A stretch of DNA of 64,000 nucleotides from Micromonospora sp. NBC_00421 (GTDB lineage: Bacteria > Actinomycetota > Actinomycetes > Mycobacteriales > Micromonosporaceae), in the NCBI RefSeq assembly GCF_036017915.1, contig NZ_CP107929.1, forward strand, positions 3,910,001-3,974,000, read 5' to 3'. This document shows, in pieces, positions 7,733 to 14,946 of the stretch. Position 1 is the first letter of the stretch. Each line of letters opens with the position of its first letter. The translations under genes and the position numbers were made by a program. Below the pieces are notes generated by a model. It worked only from the letters and a program-made list of their open reading frames with translations, was not told the DNA's origin and ran no database searches.

Positions 7733-8230
7733 CTACCGGCAGAGCCGACGGAGGGTGTGGGCCAGCCAGCGGGCGTACCCGTGCTGGACGGCACGACCGG
7801 CGGGCCCGGCGGCGGTCATGAACCAGCGGTCCGGCCGGCTGAACGCGGTCACCTCGAAGCTGACCCCGCCCTCGGCGTCACAGCGGACCAGGAACGCCTC
7901 CTCGCCGCGTTCCGGATGGCCGGGCAGGGTGCCGTAGCCGAAGCCGGCCTCCCGGTCGCTCTCGACCACCCAGACCACCTCGCACGGCCCCCACACCCGC
8001 AGCGGACCCACCCCGAGCCCGGGGGTGACCCGCACGCCGGGCGCGGCGCGCAGCGCGTCGGTGCGTATCCGCACCCCGGCTGCCCGGTGCAGCCGCCAGC
8101 TCAACACGGCCTCGGCGGCGACCAGGAACCTGCCGGGCGGCAGCCGGAAGGTGTGCCGCAGGTGGTGGTAGCCCGCCGGCAGCGGCCCGCGTCGGGTCGC
8201 CCCCACCTCGGGGTACGTCAACTCGGACAT
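7733..8230 (-). CDS. DUF1990 family protein
   Basis: A 165-aa protein with the DUF1990 pattern: N-terminal LTYPEVGATRRGPLPAGYHH, then LHRAAGVRI, WGPCEVVWVVE, GFGYGTLPGHPERGEEAFLV and a C-terminal arginine-rich helix. Function of the family is unknown; the fold is thought to be a small beta-barrel. ATG at 8230 is preceded (reading minus) by GGGAGGTGGG. It converges with the glycosylase gene (13 nt between stops) and is followed upstream by the SRPBCC gene on the same strand. Confidence 0.8.
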   Translation of the reverse strand: MSELTYPEVGATRRGPLPAGYHHLRHTFRLPPGRFLVAAEAVLSWRLHRAAGVRIRTDALRAAPGVRVTPGLGVGPLRVWGPCEVVWVVESDREAGFGYGTLPGHPERGEEAFLVRCDAEGGVSFEVTAFSRPDRWFMTAAGPAGRAVQHGYARWLAHTLRRLCR

Positions 8231-8356
8231 CCCACCTCCCTGGGTCCACTCCCAGCCTAGGACCGACGGCCTCGACCGGCGACCCCGCCGACCGCCGCAT
8301 CGGCCGGACGTGCTGCCCGCCGGCCGCGCCCACCGTCAGCTCTGTTGACCGGTGGC

Positions 8357-8779
8357 TCAGGCGGGCGCGCAGCGCCGGCGGAGCCCGTCGGCCTCCAGCC
8401 GCAGGTAGCGGCGCACCAGCCGACCACCGAGCCAGCCGGTCGGCCGGGCGAGCGGGCCGGTCAGCACCAGCACCAACTCCACCCGGACCCGACCGTCGGG
8501 CAACGGCACGATCCGGTGCTCACCCCGGCTGCGTACCCCGGGGGTGGTGGACTCCCAGACGAAGCAGCGGGGCGGGTCGAACTCGGTGACCCGCCAGTAC
8601 GTCGGACGCAGCCGGGGCTGCTCCAGCCGGGCGGTCGCGCCGAGCACCAGCGGCCCGGCCTCACCCCGGCGGGCGCTGCGGACCGAGGCGGTCCACTCCG
8701 GCCAGCGTTCGACGTCGGTCTGCACCGCCCAGACCGTGTCGATGTCCGCGTCGATCTCGGTCGTCGTCTCGAACCGCAT
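8357..8779 (-). CDS. SRPBCC (START-like) family protein
   Basis: 140 aa starting MRFETTTEIDADIDTVW, the classic first strand of polyketide-cyclase/START-like ligand-binding folds, with TDVERWPEWTASV, a central beta-sheet and the closing long amphipathic helix (GWLGGRLVRRYLRLEADGL). The ATG at 8779 has GGAGG 7 nt upstream. Such proteins bind hydrophobic ligands in a deep cavity; the ligand here is unknown. The gene precedes the DUF1990 gene by about 125 nt and may be cotranscribed with it. Confidence 0.82.
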   Translation of the reverse strand: MRFETTTEIDADIDTVWAVQTDVERWPEWTASVRSARRGEAGPLVLGATARLEQPRLRPTYWRVTEFDPPRCFVWESTTPGVRSRGEHRIVPLPDGRVRVELVLVLTGPLARPTGWLGGRLVRRYLRLEADGLRRRCAPA

Positions 8780-8977
8780 ACCGCCTCCGTGGTTCCGCCG
8801 GGCACCCGCCGCACCCGTCCCGGTCACGACGAGGCTGCCGCAGCGATCGTGACCGGTCCACCCTCCGGTCGTCGTCCCGACGGCGACGCGCGCCGTCGCG
8901 GCACCCCGCCCCGGCATCCGCGCGCACCGGCGGTGCGGGCGCCCCCGCGGCCCCGCCGGGGCGGGGGTGGGCGGGGT

Positions 8978-9187
8978 TCAGGCGGATTCGCGCAGGTCGG
9001 CCAGGTCGAGCGGGGTGTGCCGGCGGAGCAGCTCCACCAGCTCGGCGACCGTGCCCGCCTCGCCGAGCACGTTCTTGCCGCCGCCGAAGCGGGCCGGGTA
9101 GCGGTGCACCAGCCGGTACCGTTGCCGGCCCCGGACCAGCTCGACGCTGACCCGCCAGCGCCCGCAGCAACCACACCGCCACTCCAC
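8978..9187 (-). CDS. Small conserved protein with a CGCC motif
   Basis: From GTG 9187 the product is 69 aa and starts MEWRCGCCGRWRVSVELV, with one Cys-x2-Cys pair, basic beta-strand segments and a C-terminal helix ending DLADLRESA. The reading frame could extend upstream to 9271 but that part is low-complexity. No function can be assigned; a half zinc-knuckle that dimerises or joins a nucleic acid is possible. It lies divergent from the DNA ligase gene. Confidence 0.5.
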   Translation of the reverse strand: MEWRCGCCGRWRVSVELVRGRQRYRLVHRYPARFGGGKNVLGEAGTVAELVELLRRHTPLDLADLRESA

Positions 9188-9322
9188 CCGGCGACGGTAG
9201 CTCTGAGCTGCGCAGACACCGTCCGCAGCCGAGGGACGAGGGGGTACGGACGGGACACGCCGGACCGGCACCGACGGTGATCCGCCTCACCACTGTCGGT
9301 GGCGTCTGGTTGACTGGTCGCC

Positions 9323-10438
9323 GTGGACCTGCCGATCAACCCGCCGGTCGAGCCGATGCTCGCCAAGAGCGTGACCCGCCTCCCCACCGACCCCGGCCTG
9401 ACATACGAGCCCAAGTGGGACGGCTTCCGCTGCATCGTGTTCCGCGACGGCGACGAGGTCGAGCTGGCCAGCCGGGGCGGCAAGTCGATGACCCGCTACT
9501 TCCCCGAGGTGGTGGCGCAGGTCCGGGCGCAGCTGCCCGAGCGGTGCGCGGTCGACGGCGAGTTGATCGTGATCCGGCGCGACGGGCCGGCCGGTCAGCC
9601 CCGGCTCGACTTCGAGCAGCTCGCCCAGCGGATCCACCCGGCCGCCTCCCGGGTCGCCATGCTCGCCGAGACGACCCCTGCCGACTTCGTCGCCTTCGAC
9701 CTGCTCGCCCTCGACGACGAGCTGCTCGTCGACCAGCCCTACCCGGCCCGCCGGGAACGCCTGGTGCGGGCGCTGGCCGGGGTCCGGCCGCCGGTGCACG
9801 TCACCCAGGTCACCACCGACGCCGAGACCGCCCGGCGCTGGTTCGAGGTGTTCGAGGGCGCCGGGCTGGACGGTCTGATCGTCAAGCCGGCCGACCTGAC
9901 CTACCAGCCGGGCAAGCGGCTGATGACCAAGGTCAAGCACGCCCGTACCGCCGACGTGGTGGTGGCCGGGTTCCGCTGGCACAAGTCCGGGCCGGTGGTC
10001 GGTTCGCTGCTGCTCGGCCTCTACGACGACGCCGGGGTGCTGCACCACGTCGGGGTGAGCGCCTCGTTCACCATGGCCCGCCGGCAGGAGCTGCTCGACG
10101 AGCTGGCCCCCTACCGGGAGGGCGGCGACGAGCACCCGTGGGTGCACGGCGACCACGAGCGCGGCCAGCGCATCCCCGGCGGGGTCAGCCGCTGGACGGG
10201 CGGCAAGAACCTCGACTGGGTGCCGCTGCGGCCCGAGCTGGTGATGGAGGTCGGCTACGACGCGATGGAGGGCGACCGGTTCCGGCACACCGCCCGCTTC
10301 GTCCGCTGGCGGCCCGACCGGGATCCCCGCTCCTGCCGGTACGACCAGCTCGACCGCCCGGTGCGGTTCGACGTCGACCAGGTGCTCCGGGGTGATCCGG
10401 CGGTCACCGTGCCGCCGGAGGCGACCACCCCGGCGTAG
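9323..10438 (+). CDS. ligC: ATP-dependent DNA ligase (LigC-like, stand-alone)
   Basis: A 371-aa ligase with the adenylation motif EPKWDGFR, Lys31 being the nucleotidyl lysine, followed by motif III-like FVAFDLLAL, motif IV LDGLIVKPADL, motif V LMTKVKHARTADVVV and an OB-fold C-terminal domain ending in the RWRPDRDPRSC region. It lacks the polymerase and phosphoesterase domains of full LigD, matching the small LigC-type ligases of actinobacteria, which act in excision repair and backup end joining. GTG 9323 gives the usual length. A separate LigD-type polymerase is encoded at 22547-23578. Confidence 0.85.
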   Translation: MDLPINPPVEPMLAKSVTRLPTDPGLTYEPKWDGFRCIVFRDGDEVELASRGGKSMTRYFPEVVAQVRAQLPERCAVDGELIVIRRDGPAGQPRLDFEQLAQRIHPAASRVAMLAETTPADFVAFDLLALDDELLVDQPYPARRERLVRALAGVRPPVHVTQVTTDAETARRWFEVFEGAGLDGLIVKPADLTYQPGKRLMTKVKHARTADVVVAGFRWHKSGPVVGSLLLGLYDDAGVLHHVGVSASFTMARRQELLDELAPYREGGDEHPWVHGDHERGQRIPGGVSRWTGGKNLDWVPLRPELVMEVGYDAMEGDRFRHTARFVRWRPDRDPRSCRYDQLDRPVRFDVDQVLRGDPAVTVPPEATTPA

Positions 10439-10470
10439 CCTGGCTGCCACACGATCATGGAGGCTCGCTG

Positions 10471-12051
10471 GTGACCCGCACTGCCCACCGGATCCGTCGG
10501 GTCCGGCTCACCCTGGCCGGGTTGGTCGCGGGCGCACTGCTCGCCACCGGATGCACGCTGCCGGCGTTCGCTCCGCGTGCCGAGGACTCGGCGGCCTCGA
10601 CACCCGGCAACGCCCCCACCTGGCGGGCCTGCCCCGAGGTGGCCGACGAGTTGGTCGGCCGGGGCGCTCCGGGCATGCGTTACGAGTGCGCCCGGATCGC
10701 GGTGCCCCGCAACTGGGGCACCGGGACGGGGGCGACCGCCGGGCCGGGCAGCGGCGAGACCTTCGAGATCGCGCTGCTGCGGGCCCGGTCGTCGAAGCAG
10801 CGGGATCGGATCGGTTCCCTGGTGATCAACCCGGGCGGGCCGGGCGGGTCCGGCGTGGACACCGCCGTCTACCTGTCGTTCGGGCCGTCGTTCGGCGGGC
10901 TGCCCACCACGATCACCGACCGGTTCGACATCGTCGGCTTCGACCCGCGCGGGGTGTCCCGGTCCAGCCCGGTGAAGTGCATCTCCGACGCCGACCTGGA
11001 CGCCAGCTTCGGCTACGACCCCGATCCGCGCAGCCAGCAGTCGTTCGACGGTTACCAGGCGCTCAACCGGCGGATCGGCCGGGACTGCGGCGACCGGTAC
11101 GGCGACCAGCTCCCGCTCTACGGCACCGAGCAGGCCGCCCGGGACATGGACGCGGTCCGGGCCGCCGTCGGTGACGACAAGCTCACCTACCTCGGCTACT
11201 CCTACGGCACCCTGCTCGGCGCGACCTACGCCCAGCTCTATCCGCAGCGGGTCCGGGCGCTTGTGCTCGACGGCGCGGTCGACCCGCAGCAGCAGCTGGT
11301 GGCCGGTTCGGAGAGCCAGGCCCGGGGCTTCGAGCGGGCGTTCGACAACTTCGACCGCTGGTGCGCGGCGAACGCCGGCCGCTGCCCGATCGCCCCGGAC
11401 GCCCGGGGCGCGGTGACCTCGGCGATCGACAAGGCGAAAGTCTCCCCAGTACGCGGAGCCGCCGGGCGGGAGGCGACCTCGGGCTGGGTCTTCTACGCGG
11501 TGATCTCCTCGCTCTACACCGAGTCGGGCTGGGAGGAGTTGGCCCGCGCGATCGACCGGCTCGACGACGGCAACCCGGCCGACGTGTTCAAGCTCGCCGA
11601 CGCGTACGCCGGGCGGGGCGAGGACGGGCACTACTCCAACCTCTTCGACGCCAACCTGGCGGTCAACTGCGCCGACGAGACCGAGAAGCCCACCGTCGCG
11701 CAGATCCGCGACCTGCAGTCCCAGTGGCGGCAGAAGTACCCACTCTTCGGCCCGGCCCTGGCGGTGGGAATGTTCGGCTGCGTCGAGTGGCCGGGCGGGC
11801 GGGACCCGTACCCGACCGGCCGGGCCGACGGGGCACCGCCGATCGTGGTGGTCGGCACCACCGGCGACCCGGCCACCCCGTACGAGCAGACCGCCCGGTT
11901 GGCCGCGATGCTGGGGGTCGGTCGGGTGCTCACCTGGGAGGGCGAGGGGCACACCGCCTATCCGCAGACGAGCTGCATCACCCAGGCCGTGGACGCGTAC
12001 CTGGTCTCGCTCACCGTCCCCCGGGAGGGGCTGCGCTGCCCCGCCCGCTGA
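10471..12051 (+). CDS. Secreted lipoprotein alpha/beta hydrolase, tripeptidyl aminopeptidase family
   Basis: 526 aa. GTG 10471 follows a GGAGG at 10460-10464. A signal peptide ends in the lipobox LLATGC (Cys28). The alpha/beta-hydrolase core has the oxyanion-region LVINPGGPGGSG, IVGFDPRGVSRS and the nucleophile elbow GYSYGT with Ser244; the C-terminal TAP-like domain holds Asp in TTGDPATPYEQ and His in EGEGHTAYPQ. This is the SlpD/TAP family of surface tripeptidyl aminopeptidases that trim peptides outside the cell. A TAGCCT (10435-10440), overlapping the ligase stop, may be its -10 element. Confidence 0.88.
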   Translation: MTRTAHRIRRVRLTLAGLVAGALLATGCTLPAFAPRAEDSAASTPGNAPTWRACPEVADELVGRGAPGMRYECARIAVPRNWGTGTGATAGPGSGETFEIALLRARSSKQRDRIGSLVINPGGPGGSGVDTAVYLSFGPSFGGLPTTITDRFDIVGFDPRGVSRSSPVKCISDADLDASFGYDPDPRSQQSFDGYQALNRRIGRDCGDRYGDQLPLYGTEQAARDMDAVRAAVGDDKLTYLGYSYGTLLGATYAQLYPQRVRALVLDGAVDPQQQLVAGSESQARGFERAFDNFDRWCAANAGRCPIAPDARGAVTSAIDKAKVSPVRGAAGREATSGWVFYAVISSLYTESGWEELARAIDRLDDGNPADVFKLADAYAGRGEDGHYSNLFDANLAVNCADETEKPTVAQIRDLQSQWRQKYPLFGPALAVGMFGCVEWPGGRDPYPTGRADGAPPIVVVGTTGDPATPYEQTARLAAMLGVGRVLTWEGEGHTAYPQTSCITQAVDAYLVSLTVPREGLRCPAR

Positions 12052-12133
12052 CCGGCGCCCGGCCGAGTGTCCGGCCCGGCCCGGCTCCCGACCGGATGTC
12101 CGGCCCGAGCCGGCCGGCGACCGGCAGGCCGGG

Positions 12134-12631
12134 TCAGCGGCGGTTACGGCGTCCCCGCAGCCGTTGCCTGACGAGGCTCGCGTGGTCCGGTGGGGCCGGG
12201 TCGGGTGGCAACTCCGGCAACGCGATGCCCTGACGGGCCGCCAACTCCTCCAGCAGGGCCCGCATCCGGCGCACGTCGTTCTTCAGCTCCTCCTGCTCGA
12301 CGTGCTCGAAGGCGTCGTCGTCGACGATGAGCCGGCTGGCGAAGTGCGCGGTGATCAGCGGGATGACCAGCAGCACCATGGTGGAGATCAGCAACGCGGC
12401 CAGGACGCGTCCCTGCCAGCTGGTCGGCGAGATGTCGCCGTAGCCGACGGTGGAGGCGGTGACCACCGCCCACCAGACGGCGTCGGCGGCGCTGCGGTGC
12501 TCCACCTGGCCGTAGATCACCCCGGCCACCACGATCATCAACAGGTACGACGTGATGAGCGTCCGGGGCGAGTTGGCAAAGTACACCAGGCCCCGGTAGA
12601 CCCACCGGAACGGCAACAACAACGGCTCCAT
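12134..12631 (-). CDS. Two-helix potassium channel (ion channel family)
   Basis: 165 aa from ATG 12631. Membrane helices at about 24-42 and 76-100 flank a pore loop with the selectivity filter TVGYGD at 61-66. The cytoplasmic tail is a charged coiled coil (EHVEQEELKNDVRRMRALLEELAARQG) with a basic end; no RCK domain is fused, but two TrkA-type proteins are encoded at 62.6-64 kb. It should be a tetrameric inward K+ channel. The gene converges on the peptidase gene and diverges from an acetyltransferase gene. Confidence 0.88.
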   Translation of the reverse strand: MEPLLLPFRWVYRGLVYFANSPRTLITSYLLMIVVAGVIYGQVEHRSAADAVWWAVVTASTVGYGDISPTSWQGRVLAALLISTMVLLVIPLITAHFASRLIVDDDAFEHVEQEELKNDVRRMRALLEELAARQGIALPELPPDPAPPDHASLVRQRLRGRRNRR

Positions 12632-12686
12632 GCCGCACCATGCTGCCTTCCGGCTGCCACCTCCGCCCGCCACCGGGTCGTTGTGA

Positions 12687-12692
12687 CAGGCT
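12687..12692 (+). promoter_or_regulatory. Possible leaderless -10 element (CAGGCT)
   Basis: CAGGCT ends 6 nt before GTG 12699. Spacing fits leaderless initiation; first base is off consensus. Confidence 0.35.
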
Positions 12693-12698
12693 GCCGCC

Positions 12699-13151
12699 GT
12701 GACCGACGTGATCCTGCGGGAGGCCGTCCGGGCCGACCTGCCCGCCGTGCTGGCCCTGCTCGCCGACGACGTGCTCGGCCGGGCGCGCGAGCACACCGGG
12801 GTGGACGAGGCGTACGAGCGGGCCTTCGCCGACATCACCGCCGACCCGCGCAACCAGCAGGTGGTGGCCGAGCGCGCCGGGGAGGTGGTCGGCTGTTTCC
12901 AGCTCACCTACATCCCGGGGCTGGGCCGGCACGGTGCGGAGCGGGCGCTCGTCGAGGCGGTCCGGGTCCGTGCCGACCTGCGCGGCCAGGGGCTGGGGCG
13001 GACGATGATGAGCTGGGCGATCGACCAGGCCCGGCGGCGGGGCTGCGGGTTAATGCAGCTCACCACCGACAAGTCGCGCACCGAGGCGCACCGCTTCTAC
13101 CAGCGCCTCGGCTTCGTGGCCAGCCACGAGGGCATGAAGCTCCCCCTCTGA
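12699..13151 (+). CDS. GNAT family N-acetyltransferase
   Basis: 150 aa with the GNAT fold: N-terminal ILREAVRADLPAVLALL, motif A VRVRADLRGQGLGRTMMSWAI containing the R/Q-x2-G-x-G/A acetyl-CoA loop, and motif B FYQRLGFVASHEGMKL. Substrate unknown. Starts at GTG 12699 with little or no leader. Divergent from the potassium channel gene with only 67 nt between them. Confidence 0.85.
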   Translation: MTDVILREAVRADLPAVLALLADDVLGRAREHTGVDEAYERAFADITADPRNQQVVAERAGEVVGCFQLTYIPGLGRHGAERALVEAVRVRADLRGQGLGRTMMSWAIDQARRRGCGLMQLTTDKSRTEAHRFYQRLGFVASHEGMKLPL

Positions 13152-13167
13152 ATCCAGCCCCGCCGGG

Positions 13168-13224
13168 CCACCGACGACCAGCCCATCCGGCCACCGACGA
13201 CCAGCCCACCCCGCCACCGACGGG
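13168..13224. repeat. 23-bp tandem repeat, about 2.5 copies
   Basis: Units at 13168-13190 and 13191-13213, then a partial unit to 13224, built on CCACCGACGACCAGCCCA. It fills the gap between the convergent acetyltransferase and ABC ATPase genes. Confidence 0.75.
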
Positions 13225-13230
13225 ACGGGA

Positions 13231-13950
13231 TCAGTCGTCGACCAGGCGGCCGTCGCGCAGGGCCAGCGTCCGGTCGGCCACCTCGATCAGGGTCGGGTCG
13301 TGCGTGGCGACCAGGGCGGTCATCCCCCGGGCGTGCACCACCGCGCGGAGCAGGTCCATGATGGCCCGGCCGGTCTCGGAGTCGAGCTGACCGGTCGGCT
13401 CGTCGGCGATCAGCAGGTCGGGTTCGTTGGCCAGGGCACGGGCCACGGCGACCCGCTGCTGCTGCCCACCGGACAACTCGTACGGGCGCTGGCGGGCGTG
13501 GCCGCCCAGACCGACCAGCTCCAGCAGCACCGCCACCCGCTGTTCGCGTTCCGCCGCCGGGACCCGGGCCAGCCGCAGCGGCACCCCGACGTTCTCCGCC
13601 GCCGACAGGATCGGCACCAGCCCGAAGGTCTGGAACACGAACCCGACGGTGCCACGGCGCAGCCGCAGCAGCTCGGCCTCGCCGGCAGCGGTGACGTCGT
13701 GCCCGGCCACCCGGACCCGGCCGGTGTCCGGTCGGTCCAGGCCGCCGACCAGGTTGAGCAGGGTGGTCTTGCCGGCGCCCGAGCGGCCCCGGAGCGCGAC
13801 CAGCTCGCCCCGGCCGGCGGTGAACGAGACCTCGCGGACGGCGTGCACGGCGTGCCGCCCCCGGCCGAACGTCCGGCTCACCCCCTCGACGCGTACCACC
13901 TCGTCGGTGACCGGCCCAGCGGCACGGACGGCGGAAACCTGCTCGCTCAT
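13231..13950 (-). CDS. ABC transporter ATP-binding protein (MacB/LolD type)
   Basis: 239 aa. Walker A GRSGAGKTT at about 55-63, Q-loop FVFQTFGLVPILSAAENV, signature LSGGQQQRVAVARAL, Walker B LLIADEPTGQLD and the switch His in VATHD, the pattern of the ATPases that drive FtsX-type permeases. The start overlaps the stop of the preceding ATPase gene by 4 nt. It is the last gene of a four-gene minus-strand operon; export or extraction of an envelope substrate is inferred, the substrate being unknown. Confidence 0.9.
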   Translation of the reverse strand: MSEQVSAVRAAGPVTDEVVRVEGVSRTFGRGRHAVHAVREVSFTAGRGELVALRGRSGAGKTTLLNLVGGLDRPDTGRVRVAGHDVTAAGEAELLRLRRGTVGFVFQTFGLVPILSAAENVGVPLRLARVPAAEREQRVAVLLELVGLGGHARQRPYELSGGQQQRVAVARALANEPDLLIADEPTGQLDSETGRAIMDLLRAVVHARGMTALVATHDPTLIEVADRTLALRDGRLVDD

Positions 13951-14945
13951 GCGTCACTCCCGTTCTGCTCCGGCGTCCGGTCGCCGGGGCGGACCTGCAC
14001 ATGGTCCGGTGCGAGATCGAGGCGGACCCGGTCCCGCAGCTCCAGGGCCGCCACGAACGGTGCCGGGAGCTGCATCCGACCGGTCCGGTCCAGCACCGCG
14101 TACTCCTCGCTGACCAGTTCGGTGCTGCCGTCGACGCCGATCCGCGTGGTCCGGCGTACCTCCGAGGCGGTGCGGCCGTCGCGGATCGCGACGGTCCGGC
14201 GGACCTGGTCGGCGACGGCGTGGTCGTGGGTGACCACCACCACCGTCACCCCCAGCTCGGCGTTGATGGTGCGCAGCGCCGCGAAGACCTCCGCACCGGT
14301 CGCCTCGTCCAGCTCGCCGGTCGGCTCGTCGGCGAAGAGCACCTCCGGGTCGTTGGCCACCGCCACCGCCACCGCGCAGCGCTGCTGCTCACCGCCGCTG
14401 AGCTGGCCGGGCCGCCGGTCCGCGCAGTGGCCCACCCCGACCAGTTCCAGCAACTCGTCGGCGCGGCCCCGCCGGGCCCGGCCGCCACCGCCGCGACCGG
14501 CCAGCCGCATCGGCAGTTCCACGTTCTCCCGGGCGGTCAGGTAGGGCAGCAGGTTCCGGCCGGTCTGCTGCCAGACGAACCCGACGGTACGTCGCCGGTA
14601 GCTCAACCGGCGGCGGGCGGAGAGCGACAGCAGGTCGTAGTCGGCCACCCGGGCGATCCCCGCGGTCGGGGTGTCAAGCCCGGAGAGGATGTTCAGCAGG
14701 GTCGACTTGCCCGACCCGGACGCTCCGACGACCGCCACCAGCTCACCCCGGTCGATCACCAGGTCCAGCCCCTGGAGGGCGACCACCTCGACGCCTTCGG
14801 TCTGGAAGATCCGGACCAGGCCGTCGCAGACGATGTGCCCCCGCAGCCGATCCTGCCCACCGGCCCGTTCGGCCGCCCGCTGGGCCGCCCGACGTTGCAG
14901 GTCCGCCAGGTCGGGTACGACGGGATCATCCGCGATCGTGGTCAT
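13947..14945 (-). CDS. ABC transporter ATP-binding protein with a C-terminal AbrB-like domain
   Basis: 332 aa, about 90 longer than its partner. The ATPase part has GASGSGKST, signature LSGGEQQRCAVAVAV, Walker B VLFADEPTGELDEAT and VVVTHDHAV. After the ATPase, residues 281-320 (EYAVLDRTGRMQLPAPFVAA then LELRDRVRLDL and DHVQVRPG) match the swapped-hairpin SpoVT/AbrB pattern (a beta strand, GR-x-qlP, helix, strand). Two different ATPases in one operon suggest a heterodimeric motor for the two dissimilar permeases. It starts 1 nt after the stop of the permease gene. Confidence 0.87.
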   Translation of the reverse strand: MTTIADDPVVPDLADLQRRAAQRAAERAGGQDRLRGHIVCDGLVRIFQTEGVEVVALQGLDLVIDRGELVAVVGASGSGKSTLLNILSGLDTPTAGIARVADYDLLSLSARRRLSYRRRTVGFVWQQTGRNLLPYLTARENVELPMRLAGRGGGGRARRGRADELLELVGVGHCADRRPGQLSGGEQQRCAVAVAVANDPEVLFADEPTGELDEATGAEVFAALRTINAELGVTVVVVTHDHAVADQVRRTVAIRDGRTASEVRRTTRIGVDGSTELVSEEYAVLDRTGRMQLPAPFVAALELRDRVRLDLAPDHVQVRPGDRTPEQNGSDA

Positions 14946-14946
14946 C

